From Neurospora crassa OR74A (taxonomy: Eukaryota > Ascomycota > Sordariomycetes > Sordariales > Sordariaceae), in assembly GCF_000182925.2 (NCBI RefSeq), contig NC_026507.1:1054001-1118000 (forward strand): a DNA stretch of 64,000 bases, given 5' to 3'. The translations under genes and the position numbers were made by a program. The notes beneath the pieces are model-generated. The model saw nothing but the letters and a program-made list of their open reading frames with translations, was not told the DNA's origin and did no database searches. Shown piece by piece: positions 12,820-22,259 of this stretch. Position 1 is the first letter of the stretch, and each line of letters begins with the position of its first letter.

Positions 12820-14560
12820 TGTTTAGGAATTTTTAGAATTCCTCCTTTGTTAGTAGTTAAATTTCTAAGTTATTCTAAAAGTTAGTATTTATATTAAAGT
12901 AATTTAGGATAATATAGGCGAAGGTCTCCTTTTCGAATTTGTAGGCGTAGATAGGGGTTAGGACGTCCGGTATTTTCTTCCTATAAAAGAAGGTTTAGAG
13001 GTTAATAATTTCTATTTTAGTTTAGATAAGGAGGGAGTTTTTTATTTTAGTTAATAAGTATAATTCTTCTTTATTTTTTTTTAATTTTCGGCGTTTTCCC
13101 TTCTTCTTTTTTATATTGACTATATATTACTAGATAGCCTCTCCGCTAAATTTAGAAGTAAGGTCGGTAATAGTAAATTTATATTATTATTCTAATTTCG
13201 CCGCTGCTACTGCTAAATAGTAGTTGTAATACAATATTTATTCCTAATTCGTTATATTTTTTAGCTATTCCTCTTAATTAGCGGTTATTAATTTTAGGAT
13301 TTATAATAACGGTAGTAGGGTCTTTAAATCCGGGGAAGGACTAATTACTATTATTAATAGTTTCTCTATTAATACTTATTCTTCGGCCTATTATATTTTA
13401 ATTATACTATTTTTTAATTTGTTGGCGGGTAGCCGACCTTTTAATTATTATACTTAGATATAATTAAAAACCTAAGCTATTATCCCCTATACGAACCGGG
13501 TTTAGTCCGTCTAGGCGAATTTTTTTTCGAAAGTTCGGACCTTCTTATTAAAGTAGAAGTCGAGCGGCGGATAGAATATTTCTATTTTTAAATTTTTTAT
13601 TAATATAACTTTATACGCCCTAGCGATAATTTTTAAATATTTAATTTAATATTTCGTTAGCCTAATTGTAATCCTTCGTAGTTTCTTATTAATTTTGGTT
13701 AATTAATAGAATATTAAGGCTCTATATATAATAGCGTTACGAATATATTTAGTATATATTTCCCTTATTTAAATAAAGGAGTAACCCTATATTTTTATTA
13801 CTAATTTTATAAATATATTCGTTTAGGTCGTTATTTTTTATTTTACTATTTCTATATAAGCTTTATAATAATTTATAGTTTAGTTAACCCTTAAGAATTA
13901 ATCGATTCTATAATTGAAGTATAAATCTTAAGTTAGAGAATTCGTNNNNNNNNNNNNNNNNNNNNNNNNNNNNNNNNNNNNNNNNNNNNNNNNNNNNNNN
14001 NNNNNNNNNNNNNNNNNNNNNNNNNNNNNNNNNNNNNNNNNNNNNATAATATTAGTCTCTATACGCTTATTAATTTTTATTAGGCGGTATTTTTTCTAAG
14101 CTTCTTAAAAATAACGATTTTTATATCCTTAAACTACCGTAGGAAATAATTGAATCGGAGGCTAGCGGATACTAAATATACTATAACTTACTAAAATAAT
14201 TGCTTATATAATTTTAAAAATCTATTTAAATACTAATTAACCCCGGGGGCCTTATTAAGCGCTATTTAGGAGAATACGTCTTAAATATCCTCTTTATTAA
14301 TTAAGTTACTAATAATTATTAGGTTAATACCCTTTAGTAGTTTAATTCAATCCGGTAGGTAATTTATTAAGACCTTTACCTTCGGGAAAAAATAGTCGGT
14401 AAGGATTTTAGCCTTACTATTATAATTTCTAATTTTTATTACTCCTTCGTAGGTTTGAAAGGTTAGTAGTTTAAGCGGATTTATTAGTCGGTAGTTTTGG
14501 GTCCGAGCTTATTATTCTAATAGCTAAAATCGATTTAGGTTCTTTAAGGCTTCAGTAATA
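12820..14560 (-). mobile_element. Tad1-like LINE ORF2 relic (reverse transcriptase to 3' end), RIP-killed
   Basis: On the minus strand a single protein can be followed with many in-frame TAG/TAA stops. In order they are: a region resembling the FWRLVRWAR segment before LINE RTs (near 14,545-14,500); EGVIKIRNYNSKAKILTDYF; the hallmark NKAPG of LINE reverse transcriptases (complement of about 14,241-14,257); LKKLRKN; the 100-N gap at 13946-14045; then YPPLDFYFNKKVRTFEKKF, typical of the stretch after the RT; and finally FFYRKKIPDVLTPIYAYKF, which matches the conserved FLHRRRVPGVDSPACPCG-type end of fungal Tad1-clade ORF2. Expected Trp/Gln positions are stops, the RIP signature. The upstream endonuclease region, probably to about 15.6 kb, was not readable with confidence. 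Confidence 0.75.
13946..14045. other. assembly gap (100 N) inside the LINE relic
   Basis: A run of 100 Ns within the LINE reverse transcriptase. The core catalytic motif of the RT falls in or near this gap and cannot be inspected. Confidence 0.98.
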
Positions 14561-15627
14561 CTATTATATTACATAACTTATTAAGCCTTTATAATAATCC
14601 TCTTTTTTTTTATTATAGTTTTAATAAACTCCTTCTAATTTAATATTATTTAGTATTTAAATTACTCCTAATATATCCTCCGTACTTCTTTTATAACTAT
14701 TTTATATTTTAATATTTATTAATTCGCTCTCCTCCTTCGACCTTTCTTTTAATACGGGACGAATTCCTTTATAATATTTATAAATTCTCCATCGAGCCTA
14801 CGAAAAGCAAATTTAAGGTCTTTTACTATATTAATCCTTTTTAGGACTAATATTTATTTTTCTAATATTTCCTTTACCTTCTCCGTATTTATAAGATTCT
14901 AATTATATTTTCCTTCTTCTTTAATTTTTTTATTTTTCTTTCCTATTTAGATTTAGATTTTTTAAAAGTAGTAGTCCGAATTAGTTTATTTATATTACTA
15001 CGCTCTTTAATATTTAACTTCGACCCTAGGTAATAATTATATATAGTCGATCGTTCTATCCCTCTCTCCTTATATTATATTTCCGAATTTAATCGATTTA
15101 TTATAGGGGGTAAGTAGATTGAATCTCTAGTATTATACTTATATAAGGAAGCGAATAGTTCCTAAGCTAGTCCTATTTTTTAAATTCTAATTAGGATAAT
15201 AGAGGTTAAAATTTCTAATAGTAATTAGGTTTCCCGCCGGAGGTCCGGCCTTAATAAATTGAAGGAGTAGTAACTCTTATTAATATTCTAGTATTCCCTA
15301 TATAAGGATAAGAGAGTAAATAGAATAAACGGTCGTTAGATCCCTTAAATTCTTAAACATAATTATAGTCCAATCCTTTTTAATTTAGAAATTTAAATCC
15401 TTTAAATTCTATTTCTTATTTATATATATTACTACCCTTCCCTTCTCCGAATAATTAACCCTAAAATACCTTCTACCTTTAGAACAATAAATATCCTTAT
15501 TTAAATTTCTACCTAGTTCCTAAATTGCTATAATATTATAGGTTTCCTTTTATTTAAATAGAAGTTTTCCCCTTTTATACAACTTCCCTATATTCTAATA
15601 GAATATTTTTAATTAAATTATTAATTA
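14561..15627. other. AT-rich sequence, probable 5' part of the LINE
   Basis: The minus strand has further coding-like texture upstream of the LINE RT (charged stretches such as NYNKKKEDYYKG near 14.6 kb). No endonuclease motif could be pinned down. Confidence 0.35.
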
Positions 15628-15879
15628 CTTTAGGATAAAGTTCCTTCTAATTTTTTAGTAGAGGATAAGGGTACTACTTCCTTAGAGGGGGCTATAATTA
15701 TATAAATACTATTACTGCTATATAACCAACTTCCCCCTACGCTTTATAAATATATATAATATCTATTTATTAAACTTTGCAGGGTTATAAACTTTAATTA
15801 ACTAAATAGGCCAATTAATTTTCTCAACCGTCCCCTCTTTACGCTTCCTGGTAATATATCTCTCTAAAGTAATAATAAT
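15628..15879. repeat. left copy of a 252-bp duplicated gap flank
   Basis: This stretch is nearly identical to 15980-16230 in the same orientation. The only difference I found is near the end, where ctggtaat here reads ctctaat in the other copy. The copies lie directly on either side of a 100-N gap. An overlap between contig ends that the assembler did not merge is more likely than a biological tandem duplication. Confidence 0.85.
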
Positions 15880-15979
15880 NNNNNNNNNNNNNNNNNNNNN
15901 NNNNNNNNNNNNNNNNNNNNNNNNNNNNNNNNNNNNNNNNNNNNNNNNNNNNNNNNNNNNNNNNNNNNNNNNNNNNNNN
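15880..15979. other. assembly gap (100 N), probably spurious
   Basis: A run of 100 Ns bracketed by near-identical 252/251-bp direct copies. If the copies are overlapping contig ends, no sequence is missing and about 350 bp (gap plus one copy) should be removed. Confidence 0.98.
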
Positions 15980-16230
15980 CTTTAGGATAAAGTTCCTTCT
16001 AATTTTTTAGTAGAGGATAAGGGTACTACTTCCTTAGAGGGGGCTATAATTATATAAATACTATTACTGCTATATAACCAACTTCCCCCTACGCTTTATA
16101 AATATATATAATATCTATTTATTAAACTTTGCAGGGTTATAAACTTTAATTAACTAAATAGGCCAATTAATTTTCTCAACCGTCCCCTCTTTACGCTTCC
16201 TCTAATATATCTCTCTAAAGTAATAATAAT
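15980..16230. repeat. right copy of the duplicated gap flank
   Basis: This is the same sequence as 15628-15879, one base shorter. It continues rightward into unique AT-rich sequence from about 16231. Confidence 0.85.
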
Positions 16231-17003
16231 ATAGGAGTTAGGGAGAACGTTTAATAGGACGCCCTTATTTATAATCTCTATTATTAACTTTAATACCTTT
16301 CTAATTAAGTTCTTACAAGGGGCGAACGCCTACAGCTTCTCAATATACACAATAGACGCCTTTATAATTACCTTTTAAAGAATAAAGTACTCCTTATAGT
16401 TATATATATAATACCCCTTCTTCTTATATAGCTTATAATAAATAAATAATTTATTATTATTAGATAGATAATTTATTTTACTAAAATAGTCTCCTTTATA
16501 TTTAGCCTCGCTATAATAGGCATAGATATTATTTTAATAGTAGAATTTTACTATATATCTAATTCCTTAATATTTAAAGTATTATTAAATATTATTTAAG
16601 GTTTAGAACGGTTCGTATAAATATATACCGCCGTCTTAGAGAAAGAGGTTATTTTAGAGGAAGTATACTATTAATATAGTAATAATTTCTATAAGGAGTA
16701 AGCTTCTATTCTCTCTATTTCTTCTCTTTTATAACCGAATTCTAATAATAAATACTTCCGGGTTCCTCTCCTTTACTACATTCAAAATAGCTTCTACTAT
16801 AGTATAATTATTAATACTATTCTAAAGTATGCCCCGAACTAATATATTTATAGTACTTATAGTAATAAAAGTATCGGGGCCGAAAACTTCTTTAGCCTAC
16901 GTTTAGTTTTACTAGTATTAAATATATATAAATTCGTTAAATATAATTATATAATTTCCAATTATTAGTATCCTAATAATTATATAAATTATTAAACCGG
17001 GTT
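16231..17003. other. AT-rich degenerate sequence
   Basis: RIP-type sequence with no readable domain. It abuts the gap at 17004 and does not resemble the copia gag that follows beyond the gap. Confidence 0.5.
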
Positions 17004-17103
17004 NNNNNNNNNNNNNNNNNNNNNNNNNNNNNNNNNNNNNNNNNNNNNNNNNNNNNNNNNNNNNNNNNNNNNNNNNNNNNNNNNNNNNNNNNNNNNNNNN
17101 NNN
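17004..17103. other. assembly gap (100 N) after copia gag
   Basis: The gap removes the end of gag and the start of pol (protease and integrase) of the copia element, if these were ever contiguous. Confidence 0.98.
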
Positions 17104-18029
17104 TTATTAGGTTTTTCTAAATCAGAAAAATCTATTAAATCTTCTTCTTTTTCTTCCAAGAATTCTTGAGGGGTTTTCTCTATCAAAATATTGATATTTT
17201 CTTCCCTCTTCTTCTTTGCTGGATTTTCTGGCCTTTTCCAATGCTTGGGAGCCTTTTCTGGGTGTAGAAAAGCACAATTTTCATGCTTATGCCCAGGCTT
17301 CTTGCAATAGGTACAGAAAATAACCTTTTTGGTTATTTTCCAAGGCTTCTTTCCTTTATAAGATTTTAAATCCTTATAGGGTTTAAAATTCTTATTAGAA
17401 TTATAATTCTTATTATAATTCTTTTTAGGATTCCTAGAATTATTATTCTTATTATTATTATTAAATAAAAGAATATTATTCTGGTTTGAAACTTTTCTTT
17501 TAGATTCGTCTAATAAAGACGAAGCTAAAGTTTCTAGGGTATAAGCCTTAGAATCTTTTCTAAGCTCTTGGGTTATAGAAGAAACTAAGCCTTCAAAACC
17601 TTCCCCTAAATTAAATAAAATCCAGGAAATAACTACCTGGTTAGGTAGTTCTATTTCCCTAGCCTTTAACTCATTGGTTATAGCCTTAATTTTATTTAAA
17701 TAGTCTTCCATATTCTCAAAAGAATTAGGGGTAGCCTCAAAGAATTCCTTAATAATAAGGAATTCGGAAGTAAATCCTTTAGGACTATATAAATCCTTTA
17801 GAATTTTCCAAGCCTTATAGGCTGAGGTCTCGTGTTGAATATGGTATAGAGGGCCGTCTTCTACAATTAATTGTAGCTTAGCTAAGGCTTCCTCATCGTT
17901 TTCACTATTAATTTGGAATTTATCCCAAACTTCTGTAATAGTAAAATAGGCCTTAGCTCTTATAGCCCAAAGGGTATAATTTTCTGTACCCTTAAGCTTT
18001 GGGAGCTTACCACTAGTATTACTAGCCAT
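17104..18029 (-). mobile_element. Ty1/copia gag, truncated by gap
   Basis: The minus-strand frame starts at the ATG at 18029 and stays open for about 308 codons to the gap. The order is typical of copia gag. It opens with MASNTSGKLPKLKGTENYTL, then the Trp-containing helical gag core (WDKF, AWKILKDLY, YLNKIKAI). A long Asn/Lys-rich basic stretch follows, and then a CCHC zinc knuckle CTYCKKPGHKHENC (CX2CX4HX4C). An acidic C-terminal segment with LIDFSD comes last. No in-frame stop is present, so this copy has largely escaped RIP, unlike the sequence left of the gap. The leader upstream (18030-18500) is hairpin-rich AT sequence. The expected protease and integrase are absent. Confidence 0.9.
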
Positions 18030-18042
18030 ATTGAATTATTTA

Positions 18043-18077
<35 letters not shown>

Positions 18078-18587
18078 TAAATATTTCTTATTATAATAAG
18101 TAGTTATTATAATATATCTTATATTTTATAATTCTTAAAAGAATTATTTATAAGATCTTGTAAGACGTGTTGTCTTATATAAGAATTATAAGATAAAATA
18201 TCTTATTCTTATATTTTCAAAAATAATTATATTCTTAATAGAAATATAATTATAAAAATCTTATATTTAAGATTTTTATTCCTTGGTATAAGGAAGAAAA
18301 GACTAGTAGTCCTTTTCTTATATAAAAATAATTATTTCTTTTATTTAAGAAATAATTATAAAAATCTTTAAGATTTTTAATCCTTATTTTAATATATATA
18401 TATATATATAGATATATATATATATATATATAAATAAGTCTACCCTTTTATTTAAGGGACCCTTTATTTTTTCACAATAGAAAAAATCCTTAAATATTTC
18501 TTAAAGAAATAAATAAGTATTTGAAAAATCAATGGTTTTTCAAAGGGGTTTTATTCTGAGGCTATATATATAGTTATAAATAACTAT
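18030..18587 (-). other. AT-rich, palindrome-rich leader upstream of copia gag
   Basis: This stretch holds two TA dinucleotide tracts (about 18044-18072 and 18392-18433) and several short inverted repeats built on AAATCTTAAGATTT- and TTCTTTAAGAA-like cores, which would form A/T hairpins in RNA or DNA. A TGTTG at 18168-18172 would be the CAACA end of a minus-strand LTR if the LTR begins with TGTTG at 19880. No convincing primer-binding site was found. Confidence 0.5.
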
Positions 18588-19232
18588 CTAGTATAGCCAA
18601 GGAATCTTTCTAAGCCAAAGAGTTCCCTCGTCCTTTTTAGTCTTTAGATCTTTAATAAAATTTAAAGCTAAAGAAAAATTCAAAGGGTTTTCTTCAGCTT
18701 GGCTGTCTTTCCACCACTGAGTTCCTTCGTCTGGGCCTTCCCAACCTATCTATAAGGTTTCGAAAGCTCCTTTGATGATTTCGTTCTGTACCGCTTCTAG
18801 ATATTCGAAAGGAATATTTAGAAGGATACTTCTTTCGGCTTTAATTCGACGGAAAACGGAATCGAAAGGGATTGGGAAGGTAGTTGCTTCTGGAAGGTTG
18901 AGGCTGAATTTGAAGATACCGAATTGTTGAGTGAAATATTCGGTTGGAATAGGTTGTTTTGGTTGAAGAAGGTAATAGAGGGTAGAAGAGAGAGCGGCGT
19001 CTTTTTTTAAAGAATAACTAGTCGAATAGATATATTCTTTATATACCGGCGTTTGGTCTGGAAGGTAGATGGTACGGAATCCGGGCTCATAACTTGTTCG
19101 AAGGCTTTTTTCGTCGCTGACTATATCCTAAAAGGAGAAGCCGTGAGGGTGGAAGAAAAGAAAGAAATAGTCTTTTTCTTCTTTGTGGAAAAAGATGGAG
19201 GCTTCGTTGGAAATCAAAAGTTCTTCAGCCAT
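18588..19232 (-). pseudogene. unrecognised ~214-codon ORF in the copia-flanking repeat
   Basis: The minus strand reads from the ATG at 19232 for 215 codons to a TAG at 18588-18590, interrupted by two in-frame TAGs. It starts MAEELLISNEASIFF and is rich in aromatic residues. Middle segments read YEPGFRTIYLPDQTPVY and PFDSVFRRIKAERSILLNI. The final third contains GWEGPDEGTQWWKD and a charged Lys/Glu segment. The first stop is a Trp codon in the other copy (9483-9663), so it arose by TGG to TAG, a RIP-type G-to-A change. The second stop is also compatible with TGG or CAG. The length, open frame and compact composition indicate a former protein gene. I do not recognise the family. It lies in the same sense as gag, upstream of it, and its 5' end recurs downstream of pol. 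Confidence 0.6.
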
Positions 19233-19276
19233 AGATAGGTAGAGGAGTCAAAGACGAGTAGAACGGTATGCAGTTT
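19095..19276 (-). repeat. copy B of the copia-flanking repeat (probable LTR part)
   Basis: Matches 9483-9663. The three substitutions relative to copy A are all G-to-A read on the minus (coding) strand: Trp to stop, Gly to Ser and Glu to Lys. One is in CpA/TpG context and two in CpG context. Confidence 0.7.
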
Positions 19277-19512
19277 GTGTGTGTAGCCTTTTTATTGGTA
19301 AAGATATAGAAGAGTGACTATGGAGAAGAAAGAAAGCTTCTTCCTCGAGGGAAGGCTTCCTTCTTATAGACTTTCTGAGCCAACCGGTTGTCCTACGGAC
19401 TGGCCGATTTCGTTATCGGATTCGTTGGCTTCTGGAGATTCCGGAAACGGTCTGTTTGTTTGTTTTCGTTGAGGAATGGCCGAGGAATGGGAATTCCAAA
19501 ATCCTTTGTTTA

Positions 19513-19631
19513 CCTGGGCCGCTTTCGGAAGCTGGGCATTCCAAGGCTTTCTTTCATTCCTGGGCCGCTTTCTGGAGCTGGGCATTCCTGGGCTTCTGGA
19601 AGCCACTTCTGGAAGCCACTTCTGGAAGCCA
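19513..19631. repeat. nested short tandem repeats
   Basis: A 30-bp unit (cctgggccgctttcggaagc followed by tgggcattcc) occurs at 19513-19542 and, with small changes, at 19559-19588. Three perfect copies of the 13-bp unit cttctggaagcca follow at 19593-19631. Just after them, agagcctcaac-type units occur twice. This is unusual GC-rich repeat structure in an AT-rich block. Confidence 0.85.
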
Positions 19632-19880
19632 GTATGTAGAGCCTCAACGACCAGTGCAGAGCCTCAACCACCCTCTACGAGGGTTAGGGTTATATACTGG
19701 AATTTTAACCACGTATATATAAAATCGAATAAAATCGATAAAAATCAACCAAAAATACTGGGTATATATATATAATATATATTACCTATATATAGTTGCT
19801 TATACCCGTAAGGTATAAGATAGACCCGTAAATCCGTTATATATATATAATATTATATAATATATATAGTAAGCCCAACA

Positions 19881-22259
19881 AAAACGTAGCCGTCTACGAA
19901 TAGAATTTTACCAATAATACGAAAACGAGCCCTTATTATTATTATAACGAATTTTCTTCTTCCTAACTTTATTAATTTTACGGACTTTATATTTAATAAT
20001 ATTATATATACCTTTTCCTCTTAGGATAGGTATATTAACGGCGGGATTACAGTAATTACAGTAATTACAGGGTACTAAATACGAATTAGTTAATATAAAC
20101 TTTTAATTCTAAGAAAAGGGGGGTAAAGTTATTAAATTTAATTAAATTCTTAGTAAATAATCCCTCGCGTAGAATATCCGGCCGGTGTAAATTATCGGTA
20201 CTAATAGTAGTAGAAAACTTATTTAAATTAAAATATTTTGCTAATAGGGATTAATAGTATATAGAATACGTTGTATAAATAATAGTATAGTAATTTAATT
20301 CGTTGTAATACGTATAGAACGATTTAGAGCGAATTAATATAAATTTGAAAAGTTTCGATAATAATAGAAATTAAATTAAGGTTAGTAAAGTATAATAAGA
20401 ATAAAGTAACAGAACGAGGGTGGGAGATTTATTGGCGGGGTTACAGTCGGTAAATAATTCGTTTAATTTAGTCCGAAGGAGTCGAATTAGAGTAATATTA
20501 TATAATAACCCGGCAACCGGGCGCCTGCTTGCTAATAATAGGATAATTAATTTGAATAAAATTAGAAGGTACGATATTTAATATTAATAACCTCTACCTT
20601 ACCTACTATAGTATTACTCTAAGTACCGGATTAATTTATTTAAATTATTAATAATTTAATTAAGAATTATATTACTATATTCAATCAGTAAGGTCTTTAC
20701 TAATTTAGTATTAGCTTTATTATTATAGTATTATATTTATTAATCCGACCCTTACTTTTACTTAATTATAACCTATTATAATAATTTACTAATAGTACGC
20801 ACTTCTAATATATTAATACAAATTAATCTATTATTTAGTATTTAAAAACTAAGTTAGTATTTAATAAATTATAATAGAGTTAGCTATTTAATTTACTATA
20901 CGAAACCTACTAATTAAGGTTATACTTATTAATAATAATATAAACCGTTATACCGAATCCTTCTTATATTATTTATTTAACGCGTAATTCGAATTCATCC
21001 TAACCCAAACTATTAGTATATTATCCTAATATAAATAGAATATTACCGGTAATATCCAAAAAGAAGATCTAAAAACGAGTTACATTTCTATAAGTATTTG
21101 ATGTTAGTAAAATGGGCCGTATAGGATATAAACTACGAAATACTAAAATTTTATTTAATGTATTAATTTATTAGATCCCTTACTTCAAATACTAATTCTT
21201 ATACGAAAACTATACGAAATACGAGATACGAGATACGAGACAACGGACGAAAGACTTCTAGTGCGACGAAAAAAAAAAAAATGTAATGAAAAAAGGCGAA
21301 ACGAAAAAAAAGGCGAGACGAAAAAAAGGCGAGATAGCGGCGCGAACTATAATTACTTAGTATAGTGAGAGGACGACTATAGGGGCTTTTTAATAATAGA
21401 GGAGGGGGGCGGGCGGTTGGCCTATATATAAGCTATTAAGGAAAATAAGGTTAGTATTTTCTTATAATAAACTATATATTAACCTTATAATTAATATAGA
21501 ATATTTTAATAAATTTACTTAAATTAGTATCGACATCGGCCTATATCTTCTTAACTGGTATCCGGCTACAGCCCTACTTCTTGTATATTTAATAAAAATG
21601 TTCCTTCGTAATATCTTCGAATACTATAATTAAATTTGAATTAGTATATATTATACTAATTTATGTTTTCTTATTAGTATTATAATATAATAGGTTAATT
21701 TATATAGCTATTTCAGTATGTTGTTATAAAAATTTTAGAGAGATTTTCTCTCCTTGAGACCTGTGTTCTTAGGCTCGAGATTAGGATCCCGAGTAAGTTT
21801 AGCCTTTTTTACCCGTATATATAGGGCCGTTTTATACGCTATATTTTTAAATAATTCTATTATTTATATTAATATATATTATCCGATTTATTAAAAACCT
21901 TAAATTAACCTTCAATATAGTATTAGCTATACTCGTAGGATTTAATATAATTAATGTAGCTATTTATATACGTTTATACTTTAAAATTTTTTTTAATTAA
22001 CTAAGCGTTATTAATTATTTTCTTAATCCAATTCGGATCCGACTTAGATACTCTAAAGTCTAGCAAGTCCTCCTACCGAGGGTCCTCGGTATAGCGTCCG
22101 AATATTACCTATAATTATATTTTATTATATTAATTAAGTCTTTAAGCTAATACTATTAAAAAAATTATAATTTATTTAAAGAAAAAAAAATTAAAAAAAA
22201 GCGAGAGAAGAATCTATCCAAATCATAAAGCAAAGTAGTAAGAGAAAAACAAAAATTAA
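19881..22259. other. AT-rich degenerate sequence with small tandem repeats
   Basis: I found no readable coding relic. Short repeats occur at 20046-20070 (9-bp attacagta units), 21214-21240 (acgagat units) and 21283-21333 (units of the form gacgaaaaaaaggcga). A patch with more CG and CA lies near 21,745-21,830; it does not fold or read as a tRNA or 5S rRNA that I recognise. Confidence 0.5.

Larger units (their letters stand above)
18168..19880 (-). repeat. tentative long LTR of the copia element
   Basis: On the minus strand the interval starts TGTTG (complement of 19876-19880, TGTTGGGC) and ends CAACA (complement of 18168-18172), the 5-bp inverted ends usual for copia LTRs. It lies upstream of gag, and part of it recurs downstream of pol. 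At about 1.7 kb it would be long for copia and would contain the unrecognised ORF. The distal half (19277-19700) holds GC-richer tandem repeats. The boundaries are a guess: the second LTR is mostly hidden by a gap, so they cannot be confirmed here. Confidence 0.35.

Noticed and set aside
19679-19690. Telomere repeat
   Set aside because: Only two TTAGGG-type units inside an element; not a telomere or a convincing interstitial array.
21214-21333. CRISPR-like array
   Set aside because: Short degenerate tandem units without regular spacers in a eukaryotic genome; ordinary minisatellites.
21745-21830. tRNA or 5S rRNA gene in a CG-richer patch
   Set aside because: No cloverleaf, no A/B box pair and no resemblance to fungal 5S sequence.
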